Positions 1-5,439 of a DNA stretch of 6,732 nt are shown piece by piece. The stretch is from an uncultured Porphyromonadaceae bacterium. Its GTDB lineage: Bacteria > Bacteroidota > Bacteroidia > Bacteroidales > Muribaculaceae. The translations under genes and the position numbers were made by a program. The stretch is taken from NCBI GenBank assembly GCA_947178685.1, contig CAMWZE010000083.1:1-6732 (forward strand), read 5' to 3'. Position 1 is the first letter of the stretch. Each line of letters opens with the position of its first letter. The notes under the pieces are model-generated. The model saw only the letters and a program-made list of their open reading frames with translations. It did no database searches and had not been told where the DNA came from.

Positions 1-66
1 CCTCAGAAGCATCGTTTCATCGGGAGTAAGAGTATTGGTGCGGTATTTTTGGATAGTCTGTCTCAT
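1..66 (-). CDS. FecR-like anti-sigma factor, N-terminal fragment (runs off the left edge)
   Basis: Only the first 22 codons are present. Reading leftward from an ATG at 66-64, the peptide begins MRQTIQKYR, continues NTLTPDE, and is open to the window edge. A Lys-Tyr pair followed by a Leu-Thr/Ser-x-x-Glu segment near the start is typical of the N-terminal domain of Bacteroidetes FecR proteins, which binds the sigma factor in the cytoplasm; the rest of such proteins is a membrane helix and a periplasmic sensor domain. The position, 63 nt after an ECF sigma stop codon on the same strand, is the usual one for this family and is the strongest argument. The frame is open upstream to a TAG at 120-118 but has no other ATG. 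No Shine-Dalgarno motif is seen. With so few residues, the family call rests mostly on context. Confidence 0.55.
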   Translation of the reverse strand, partial: MRQTIQKYRTNTLTPDETMLLR

Positions 67-129
67 CGGGTGATAGTAGTGGAATATCTTAATGACGGAT
101 TTTCTGTTAAGAAGTACCTATCTATTTAT

Positions 130-720
130 CTATTTTAACAAAATCAAAATGAGTAACAGATCGGTTAGTCGAGATCTGATGAACTTCAGACTTAGCGAGA
201 TACTGTTTTTTACACTCTGCTCGTTAATTCCCAGTTTTTCGGCAATCTGACGGTTGGAAAGATGGCCGAAACGCGAGAGCTCGAAAATGTGGCGTCGTGA
301 GGAGGGCAATTCATTTATGGCTCTTTTGATCTGATGCTCGAATTCCTGATACTCAATTCCACCCGGGTCTTCCTTTCCTACCGTATTCACATAATCCATA
401 TAATCCTCCAGTATAGGAGATGATACAGTACGCCTGAACGCACTGATAAGATCATTACGGACCATTGCAAATAAAAGCCCCCTGAGAGAATTTGTCTGTT
501 TGATTTGCGTGCGGTTGAGCCATAACTTGGTGAATACTTCCTGAGTTATATCTTCCGCATACTGGCATGATTTGGTGAATTGAAGACAATAGAGATATAG
601 CCTTTGAAAATATACATGATAAACGGTCTCAAATGCATGGGTGTCTCCCCGTTTGAGATCTTTTATCAGTTGAGCTTCATCATGGTTGACTCTGTAGTCT
701 TTGTCTTTATCAGAAATCAT
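130..720 (-). CDS. RNA polymerase ECF-type sigma-70 factor (Bacteroidetes FecI-like)
   Basis: This 196-residue protein is an extracytoplasmic-function sigma factor that directs RNA polymerase to a small regulon, normally under control of a membrane anti-sigma partner. Region 2 spans about residues 16-100 and includes the core-binding and -10-recognition segment AEDITQEVFTKLW at 55-67. Region 4 spans about 128-188, starting at INELP (135-139), with a helix-turn-helix around 154-178 (LSNRQIAEKLGINEQSVKN) that would contact the -35 element. The tail is very hydrophobic (LLLILILL), as is common in this group. The frame extends upstream to a TTG at 801, but the extra 27 residues read through two hairpins and do not resemble the family, so I chose the ATG at 720; the resulting length is normal for ECF factors. 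A probable FecR gene follows, so the regulated TonB-dependent locus probably lies to the left. Nothing in the sequence ties it to the divergent gad genes. Confidence 0.93.
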   Translation of the reverse strand: MISDKDKDYRVNHDEAQLIKDLKRGDTHAFETVYHVYFQRLYLYCLQFTKSCQYAEDITQEVFTKLWLNRTQIKQTNSLRGLLFAMVRNDLISAFRRTVSSPILEDYMDYVNTVGKEDPGGIEYQEFEHQIKRAINELPSSRRHIFELSRFGHLSNRQIAEKLGINEQSVKNSISLSLKFIRSRLTDLLLILILLK

Positions 721-725
721 GGTGG

Positions 726-733
726 CAAAATTA
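726..733 (-). promoter_or_regulatory. Possible -7 promoter element for the sigma factor (TAATTTTG)
   Basis: On the minus strand TAATTTTG matches the Bacteroides -7 consensus TAnnTTTG exactly and ends 5 nt before the chosen ATG. If used, the transcript would start at or next to the start codon and be nearly leaderless. No good TTTG -33 element sits 19-21 nt upstream; the nearest T-rich block is TTTTT at about 22 nt. In such an AT-rich stretch the match could be chance. Confidence 0.25.
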
Positions 734-765
734 ATAATAATTTTATAAAGTCGGTAAAAACAATC

Positions 766-780
766 TCCCTTTTTGAGGGA
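766..780. repeat. Short inverted repeat, 5-bp stem (TCCCT / AGGGA)
   Basis: TCCCT at 766-770 is the exact reverse complement of AGGGA at 776-780, with a 5-nt loop TTTTG. It lies only 2 nt from the larger inverted repeat at 783-808, so the two would form back-to-back hairpins in RNA. It is weak on its own; the adjacency is the reason to list it. Confidence 0.5.
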
Positions 781-782
781 AT

Positions 783-808
783 CGTTTGATTGCCTCCTCA
801 ATCAAACG
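783..808. repeat. Perfect 10-bp inverted repeat with a 6-nt CCTCCT/AGGAGG loop
   Basis: CGTTTGATTG at 783-792 and CAATCAAACG at 799-808 are exact reverse complements around the loop CCTCCT (793-798). Read on the minus strand, toward the sigma gene, the loop is AGGAGG, a textbook Shine-Dalgarno sequence, yet no ATG follows at a useful distance. It may be an operator for a dimeric regulator or a hairpin in the 5' leader of the sigma transcript. There is no T-run after it on either strand, so it does not look like an intrinsic terminator. Confidence 0.75.
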
Positions 809-832
809 TTAAGCATGGCTCATTAATGAAAA

Positions 833-849
833 AGTATGTGACGCATACT
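833..849. repeat. Small inverted repeat, 6-bp arms (AGTATG / CATACT)
   Basis: AGTATG at 833-838 and CATACT at 844-849 are exact reverse complements with a 5-nt spacer TGACG. The size and spacing would fit a half-site pair for a dimeric regulator, but an arm this short can also arise by chance. Function unknown. Confidence 0.4.
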
Positions 850-994
850 GAAGATCCTTTGGAAAGGCAGGCAGACGGTCGGGCATTGCCTCTGCGGGTA
901 AAAAAACAGTTCTGAAAGAAGTTGAAATTCAAGTGCAGTAGGAGTGCGGACTATTCGTAAAGATAACGTGAGGATTGATGGGATTTGCAAAATT

Positions 995-1024
995 CTTGTA
1001 AATTATGTTAGAAGTTTACATTTC
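995..1024 (+). promoter_or_regulatory. Weak candidate promoter for gadB
   Basis: CTTG at 995-998 resembles the Bacteroides -33 TTTG element, and TACATTTC at 1017-1024 matches the -7 consensus TAnnTTTG in all but its last base. The 18-nt spacing is slightly under the usual 19-21. The expected start near 1030 would give a leader of roughly 145 nt. The elements fall inside the nested palindromes. No exact TAnnTTTG match exists on the plus strand between 800 and 1176, so this is the best of poor candidates. Confidence 0.25.
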
Positions 1025-1031
1025 GTAAACT
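1013..1031. repeat. Inner 7-bp inverted repeat (AGTTTAC / GTAAACT)
   Basis: AGTTTAC at 1013-1019 and GTAAACT at 1025-1031 are exact reverse complements around ATTTC. The site lies inside the larger 11-bp repeat and overlaps the best available -7-like element for gadB, as expected of a repressor operator. The identity of any binding protein cannot be read from the sequence. Confidence 0.65.
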
Positions 1032-1176
1032 ATCTGACCCTCTATGCGTTTACAAGAATATCACAAAAGTGTGGTAGTGTTATTCATGCCTGAGCCGTCG
1101 CCTTAACGGGATGCCGATTTCTGAAGCATGAGTAAAAGAAAACATTCTATTATCCATTCATTTAAAACTTGTAATT

Positions 1177-2601
1177 ATGAAAGACCCTATGTATCGCTTC
1201 GGTGATGCCAAAAGTGAGGCTTTTGGACAGAATGCTATGTTGAAAGTTGCTCCCGTTGAGAAGATTCCTGACGGCCCCACCACTCCGGAGGTGGCGTATG
1301 AGATGGTGAAGGACGAGACATTCGCCCAGACCCAGCCTCGTCTTAATCTTGCCACATTCGTGACCACATATATGGATCCATGGGCCACGAAACTGATGAA
1401 CGAGAATATCAACATGAATTACATTGATGAGACTGAATATCCACGTGTGGCTGTGATGTGTCAGAAATGTATCAATATAATGGCTAATCTCTGGAACACT
1501 CCCGAAACTAATAAATGGAAGACGGGTGCTCTGGCGATCGGCTCTTCGGAGGCTTGTATGCTCGGTGGCATCGCGGCCTGGAAACGTTGGATAGAGCGTC
1601 GCAAGAAAGCCGGAAAGCCCTATGACAAACCTAATTTCGTAATCTCTGCCGGTTATCAGGTGGTGTGGGAGAAATTCGCCACTCTCTGGAACATTGAGAT
1701 GCGTCAGGTGCCTCTCTCTACCGAACACACCACTCTTGACATTGACGCCGCAATCAAGATGTGTGACGAGAACACTATCTGCGTCGTGGCTATCGAGGGT
1801 GTAACCTGGACCGGTCTTAACGATGATGTAGAGGCTCTTGATGCCGCTCTTGACAAGTATAATGCCGAGACCGGAAATGAGGTGTGCATCCATATCGATG
1901 CCGCTACAGGCGGCTTCATCCTCCCCTTCCTCTTCCCTGAGAAGAAATGGGACTTCCGACTCAAATGGGTGCTCTCCATCAGCACTTCAGGCCATAAGTT
2001 CGGCCTTGTATATCCCGGCCTCGGTTGGGTGATCTGGAAAGACAAGCAGTATCTCCCGGCTGATATGTCGTTTACTGTTGACTACCTCGGCGCTGAGGTG
2101 ACACAGGTTGGCTTGAACTATTCTCGTCCGGCCGCCCAGATATTGGGACAATATTATCAGTTCATCCGCCTCGGATTCGAGGGTTACAAGAATATTCAGT
2201 ACAACTCCATGAGCATCGCCGAATATTTCCACAAGGAGATAAGCGCCATGCCGGAGTTCCAGCCTTATTCAAATGAGGTGCCTAATCCTATTGTGACATG
2301 GCTCATGAAGCCTGAGGTGCAGAAGAATGCCAAGTGGACTCTCTACGACCTTCAGGATAAGCTCTCACAGCATGGCTGGATGGTGCCTGCCTACGCTATG
2401 CCTGTCAACATCCAGAATATGGTGGTGATGAGGATTCTCTGCAAGCAGGGATTCTCGATGGATATGTGTTCTGAACTCCTTGCCGATATCAAGAGTGCTG
2501 TGAAGGAGCTCAACGCGCTTGAATATCCTACTCCCACGCGTATCGCCATGGAGAAGAATATCCCTCTCAAGACAAAGACGTTTACCCATACAGGTAAGTA
2601 A
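1177..2601 (+). CDS. gadB: Glutamate decarboxylase (PLP-dependent)
   Basis: This 474-residue enzyme converts L-glutamate to GABA and CO2 in the cytoplasm, consuming one proton per turnover. It belongs to group II PLP decarboxylases and is clearly GadA/GadB-like. The PLP-binding lysine is K274 in SISTSGHKFG (267-276), with H273 before it. D241 in HIDAATGGF would contact the pyridine nitrogen, and the cofactor phosphate loop is seen in IGSSEACMLGG (121-131). Other family segments are NLATF (57-61), VDYLG (301-305) and SRPAAQ (316-321). The C-terminus FTHTGK keeps a His-Thr pair (H471) at the position of the E. coli His465 that plugs the active site at neutral pH. The N-terminus is about a dozen residues shorter than in E. 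coli. ATG 1177 is the first possible start: the frame upstream has no ATG, GTG or TTG back to a TGA at 1129. The leader is AT-rich with no Shine-Dalgarno. A terminator follows before glsA. Confidence 0.97.
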   Translation: MKDPMYRFGDAKSEAFGQNAMLKVAPVEKIPDGPTTPEVAYEMVKDETFAQTQPRLNLATFVTTYMDPWATKLMNENINMNYIDETEYPRVAVMCQKCINIMANLWNTPETNKWKTGALAIGSSEACMLGGIAAWKRWIERRKKAGKPYDKPNFVISAGYQVVWEKFATLWNIEMRQVPLSTEHTTLDIDAAIKMCDENTICVVAIEGVTWTGLNDDVEALDAALDKYNAETGNEVCIHIDAATGGFILPFLFPEKKWDFRLKWVLSISTSGHKFGLVYPGLGWVIWKDKQYLPADMSFTVDYLGAEVTQVGLNYSRPAAQILGQYYQFIRLGFEGYKNIQYNSMSIAEYFHKEISAMPEFQPYSNEVPNPIVTWLMKPEVQKNAKWTLYDLQDKLSQHGWMVPAYAMPVNIQNMVVMRILCKQGFSMDMCSELLADIKSAVKELNALEYPTPTRIAMEKNIPLKTKTFTHTGK

Positions 2602-2657
2602 AAACTATAGGTAATTAGAAACCATATAGACTTTTACTAAGTTATAAAAATCATTAC

Positions 2658-2707
2658 AAACAGCGGCCGGAGGTTTTATCAATGGCTTCCGCCCGCTGTT
2701 TCTTTTT
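2658..2707 (+). terminator. Intrinsic terminator between gadB and glsA
   Basis: AAACAGCGG (2658-2666) pairs perfectly with CCGCTGTTT (2693-2701). After one C-C mismatch, the stem continues with six more pairs including one G-T wobble. A five-T run (2703-2707) follows. This is a classic strong terminator in the gadB direction. The glsA start codon is only 25 nt after the T-run, so it may act as an attenuator or a 3'-end stabiliser that lowers expression of the downstream genes relative to gadB. I see no good promoter between it and glsA. Confidence 0.82.
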
Positions 2708-2732
2708 GTAACCCCACCTTATTTTTAAATCT

Positions 2733-3701
2733 ATGGAAAAGACTATCTCCAAAACTCAGATAAAGGAGGCGGCTCAGGCTGCTTATGAGGCATCGAAAGA
2801 TATCAAGGGTGGACTCAATGCTCATTACATACCATATCTCGCCAATATCAACCCCGATCTCTTCGGACTCAGTGTGACGCTCACCGACGGCACAACATTC
2901 AATTTCGGCGATACCGGCTATAAGTTTGGCATAGAATCGGTGTCGAAGGTGCCCACGGCTATCCTCGCCATGATCCAGCACACGCCGGCTGGGGTGCTCA
3001 AGCAGATAGGAGCCGATGCCACCGGACTTCCCTTTAACTCTATTTTCGCCATTCTTCTTGAAAACGACCATCCCTCTACCCCACTCGTGAACGCCGGCGC
3101 GATCTCCGCCTGTTCTATGGTGGCGCCTCAGGGCGACCCGGAGGGGAAATGGAAGGCTATCACTGATAATATCACCCAACTGTGTGGCTCTGCTCCGGAG
3201 CTTATCGATGAGCTTTATGAAAGCGAGACCGCTACCAACTTCAACAACCGTGCCATATCCTGGCTATTGAAAAACTATAACCGTATATATGATGATGTTG
3301 ACGTGAGTCTGGATCTCTACACCCGGCAATGCTCTCTTGGCATAACATCCGCTCAGCTCGCAGCTATGGGCGCCACAATCGCCAACAACGGATTGAATCC
3401 GCTTACAGGGCAACAGGTGTTTGATCCGGCGATATCACCAAAGATCACCACTATGATCGCGAGTGTGGGATTCTATCAGCATACAGGCGACTGGCTCTAC
3501 ACCTCCGGCATCCCGGCCAAGACCGGTGTAGGCGGTGGTGTGATGGGTGTGATGCCGGGACTCTTCGGAATCGCGGCGTTCGCTCCCCCTCTCGATGATG
3601 CCGGCAACTCGGTGAAGGCTCAGGCGGCCATAAAATGCTTTATGCAGACTCTGGGCCTCGGTATTTTTACAGGAGACAAGGTGACAATCACCGACGACTG
3701 A
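2733..3701 (+). CDS. glsA: Glutaminase A (serine-dependent beta-lactamase fold)
   Basis: The protein hydrolyses L-glutamine to L-glutamate and ammonia, supplying substrate for the decarboxylase upstream while the ammonia binds a proton. Its 322 residues are close to the family norm of about 310. The catalytic SxxK motif is S69-V-S-K72. Further family marks are NAGAI at 120-124, the active-site tyrosine segment LDLYTRQCSL (193-202, with Y196 and C200), and KTGVGGG at 263-269, equivalent to the KTG triad of penicillin-recognising enzymes. All catalytic residues appear intact and no signal peptide is visible, so it should act in the cytoplasm. ATG 2733 fits the family N-terminus. The gene starts just after a strong terminator and lies 59 nt before the antiporter start, with no hairpin between them, so glsA and gadC are probably co-transcribed. 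The context matches the E. coli YbaS acid-resistance role, in which glutamine is the extracellular acid-buffering substrate. Confidence 0.96.
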   Translation: MEKTISKTQIKEAAQAAYEASKDIKGGLNAHYIPYLANINPDLFGLSVTLTDGTTFNFGDTGYKFGIESVSKVPTAILAMIQHTPAGVLKQIGADATGLPFNSIFAILLENDHPSTPLVNAGAISACSMVAPQGDPEGKWKAITDNITQLCGSAPELIDELYESETATNFNNRAISWLLKNYNRIYDDVDVSLDLYTRQCSLGITSAQLAAMGATIANNGLNPLTGQQVFDPAISPKITTMIASVGFYQHTGDWLYTSGIPAKTGVGGGVMGVMPGLFGIAAFAPPLDDAGNSVKAQAAIKCFMQTLGLGIFTGDKVTITDD

Positions 3702-3760
3702 CAGAGTGTCTCCGGTAGGTGTTAATTAATCAAAATGTTATTCTCAAAATCCCTACAATT

Positions 3761-5362
3761 ATGGCTACATCAACTGTACAGACAAAAGCCACCGTGAAGC
3801 AGGCTGCCAAAATGGGTGTGTTCACTCTTGTGATAATGAATATCGTGGCGGTGGTGTCGCTGCGTGGCCTTCCTGCCGAAGCTGAGTATGGAGTCAGTTC
3901 GGCTTTCTATTATATTCTCGCCGCAGTGGTGTTCCTTATCCCGGTGTCGCTTGTAGCGGCTGAGCTGGCCGCCATGTTCCCTTATCAGCAGGGCGGTATG
4001 TTCCGATGGGTTGGCGAGGCTTATGGCGACAAGGTAGGTTTCCTCGGAATCTGGCTGCAATGGGTGGAAAGCACGATATGGTATCCCACCGTGCTTACAT
4101 TCGGTGCCGTCTCGCTCGCTTTCATAGGTATGGACCATATGTATGACACTCATCTCGCGGCTAATAAATATTATACCATCGCCGTGGTGCTCGGCATCTA
4201 TTGGATAGCCACTTTCATCTCGCTCAAAGGAATGGGCTGGGTAGGAAAAGTGTCGAAGATCGGCGGTATCGTCGGCACGATTATTCCGGTCATACTCCTT
4301 GTGATATGCGGAGTGGTTTATCTCGCCACGGGTGGGCAGTCGCAGATGGACTGGCACGGCAACTTCATTCCTGACTTCTCCAAGTTCGACAACATAGTGC
4401 TTGCTGTCTCCATATTCCTTTTCTATGCAGGTATGGAGATGTCTGGCATCCACGTGAGGGAGATCAAGAATCCTACGGTCAACTATCCTAAGGCAGTGAT
4501 CATCGGTGCCTTGGCTACAGTGGCCATCTTTATTCTGGGCACTTATGCTTTGGGCGTTATCATTCCCGCCAAGGATATCAACCTCGTGCAGAGTCTGCTC
4601 GTGGGCTTCGACAATTATTTCAGCGTACTTCACATCAAATGGCTGTCGCCCGTGATTGCCATAGCTCTTGCTTTTGGAGTGTTGGCAGGTGTGCTCACTT
4701 GGGTGGCCGGTCCGTCGAAGGGTGTCTTCGCCGTGGGTCAGGCGGGCTATCTCCCTAAGTTCTTCCAGAAGACCAACAAGCAGGGTGTGCAGAAGAATAT
4801 CCTCTACGTGCAGGGTATAATCGTCACCTTCCTCGCGTTCATAATGGTGCTGATGCCTTCCGTTCAGAGTTTCTATCAGATTCTTTCACAGCTCACCTGT
4901 ATTCTCTATCTGATAGCCTATCTGCTTATGTTCGCCGCCTCGATCAAGCTTAGATATTCCATGAAGAACGCTCCACGTCCCTACCGCCTCGGAAAGACCG
5001 GAAACGGTGTGATGTGGCTCATAGCCGGCGTAGGTTTCATCGGCTCTGCCGTGGCATTTATTTTCAGCTTCTTCCCGCCGTCGCAGATTTCCATGGGTTC
5101 TACAAGCGTATGGTTTACTGTGCTTATTCTTGGCACAATCTGTTTTGTGGTGCTTCCGTTTATTATCCAGAAGTTCCGTAAGCCATCCTGGAATTCATTG
5201 GGCACTGAGTTTGTGCCGTTCCATTGGGACAATTCCGCCGAGGCTGCGCAAAACCGTCTGGAGGCTGCCGAGCAGTTTGCTTCGGAGAACAGTTCAAATC
5301 CTGATGCCGCCAAGTTTGTGGCTTATGCCAAGGAGTCGATTCCGGCTTCATCATCAAAATAG
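3761..5362 (+). CDS. gadC: GadC-type glutamate (or glutamine)/GABA antiporter, APC superfamily
   Basis: This inner-membrane exchanger takes up glutamate or glutamine and expels GABA, completing the acid-resistance cycle. From ATG 3761 it has 533 residues and about 12 membrane helices (roughly 18-36, 47-72, 93-124, 137-155, 167-190, 210-229, 246-269, 295-318, 346-366, 370-395, 415-438, 448-470). Family marks include QGGMFRWV (77-84), GMEMSGIHVREIKNP (224-238) and VAGPSKG (315-321). A GTG at 3719 in frame would add 14 residues, but the ATG gives a GadC-like MATS start. Compared with my recollection of E. coli GadC, the Trp308 equivalent is kept (W314), while Glu304 aligns with G310 and the TM1 tyrosine is replaced. 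The roughly 60-residue cytoplasmic tail, in the place of the E. coli pH-sensing C-plug, is Ala/Glu-rich with one histidine (H488). The role as GadC is supported mainly by the operon; exact substrate preference is uncertain. Confidence 0.92.
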   Translation: MATSTVQTKATVKQAAKMGVFTLVIMNIVAVVSLRGLPAEAEYGVSSAFYYILAAVVFLIPVSLVAAELAAMFPYQQGGMFRWVGEAYGDKVGFLGIWLQWVESTIWYPTVLTFGAVSLAFIGMDHMYDTHLAANKYYTIAVVLGIYWIATFISLKGMGWVGKVSKIGGIVGTIIPVILLVICGVVYLATGGQSQMDWHGNFIPDFSKFDNIVLAVSIFLFYAGMEMSGIHVREIKNPTVNYPKAVIIGALATVAIFILGTYALGVIIPAKDINLVQSLLVGFDNYFSVLHIKWLSPVIAIALAFGVLAGVLTWVAGPSKGVFAVGQAGYLPKFFQKTNKQGVQKNILYVQGIIVTFLAFIMVLMPSVQSFYQILSQLTCILYLIAYLLMFAASIKLRYSMKNAPRPYRLGKTGNGVMWLIAGVGFIGSAVAFIFSFFPPSQISMGSTSVWFTVLILGTICFVVLPFIIQKFRKPSWNSLGTEFVPFHWDNSAEAAQNRLEAAEQFASENSSNPDAAKFVAYAKESIPASSSK

Positions 5363-5389
5363 ATAAATTTGATAAAAAGATGTTTCACC

Positions 5390-5422
5390 GATAGGTAAGG
5401 GCGATCTTCCCCCTTACCTATC
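5390..5422. repeat. Perfect 12-bp inverted repeat between gadC and the MFS gene
   Basis: GATAGGTAAGGG (5390-5401) and CCCTTACCTATC (5411-5422) are exact reverse complements with a 9-nt loop. The sequence after it, CATTATATTTG, is T-rich but lacks a clean T-run, so this may be a weak or partial terminator for glsA-gadC, an mRNA-stabilising 3' end, or an operator for the MFS gene that starts 17 nt later. The placement mirrors the hairpin between gadB and glsA. Confidence 0.8.
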
Positions 5423-5425
5423 CAT

Positions 5426-5433
5426 TATATTTG
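5426..5433 (+). promoter_or_regulatory. Possible -7 promoter element for the MFS gene (TATATTTG)
   Basis: TATATTTG matches the Bacteroides -7 consensus TAnnTTTG exactly and ends 6 nt before the ATG at 5440, which would give an almost leaderless transcript. The 19-21 nt upstream window falls in the 12-bp hairpin and holds no TTTG or TTG, so the -33 half is missing. Treat as tentative. Confidence 0.3.
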
Positions 5434-5439
5434 TAAGCC

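Larger units (their letters stand above)
992..1059. repeat. Nested inverted repeats upstream of gadB (11-bp outer arms)
   Basis: The outer arms ATTCTTGTAAA (992-1002) and TTTACAAGAAT (1049-1059) are perfect 11-bp reverse complements separated by 46 bp. A second, nearly concentric palindrome sits inside at 1013-1031. The four arms share a TTTAC/GTAAA core, giving four related half-sites in 68 bp. This could bind a multimeric or loop-forming regulator of gadB, or fold as a long stem in RNA if transcription begins upstream. The right arm ends 117 bp before the gadB start. Confidence 0.75.
721..1176. other. Divergent intergenic region between the sigma factor and gadB
   Basis: This 456-bp gap separates the two divergent start codons and must hold the promoters of both units. 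I see no tRNA, rRNA, CRISPR or IS signature. It contains several inverted repeats (766-780, 783-808, 833-849, 992-1002 with 1049-1059, and 1013-1031), an 8-bp direct repeat TTCGTAAA at 954-961 and 1022-1029, and a minor TTGAA-A-TTCAA palindrome at 922-932. The only open frames are very short (29 residues at 826-915, 20 at 1044-1106, 25 at 1128-1205) and none looks convincingly coding. Confidence 0.8.

Noticed and set aside
604..789. Plus-strand 61-codon open frame opposite the sigma factor
   Set aside because: Antisense to conserved region 2 of the sigma factor, and no supporting start signal or family resemblance.
721..801. N-terminal extension of the sigma factor from TTG 801
   Set aside because: The extra 27 residues start with a rare codon, read through two hairpins and do not look like sigma region 1 or 2; ATG 720 gives a normal-length protein.
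862..908. GC-rich stretch with GGCA/TGCC repeats followed by an A-run, considered as a terminator
   Set aside because: The pairing is interrupted and ambiguous, and the homopolymer is A on the plus strand and precedes the stem on the minus strand, so it fits neither direction.
826..915. 29-codon open frame beginning MKKYVTHTEDP
   Set aside because: ATG and stop are present, but there is no ribosome-binding signal, no recognisable family and a length that chance explains; possible but unsupported.
1044..1106. 20-codon open frame beginning MRLQEY in the gadB leader
   Set aside because: Its first codons are part of the outer palindrome arm, and nothing else supports translation.
1162..1893. 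Long minus-strand open frame of 243 codons inside gadB
   Set aside because: It lies wholly antisense to a gene with intact catalytic motifs and has no recognisable domain; it is a codon-bias shadow.
3719..3760. GTG 3719 as the antiporter start
   Set aside because: It adds 14 residues of AT-rich leader; ATG 3761 gives a GadC-like N-terminus.
3770..4633. Minus-strand open frame of 287 codons inside gadC
   Set aside because: His/Arg/Glu-rich composition is typical of antisense to a membrane protein; no domain is visible.
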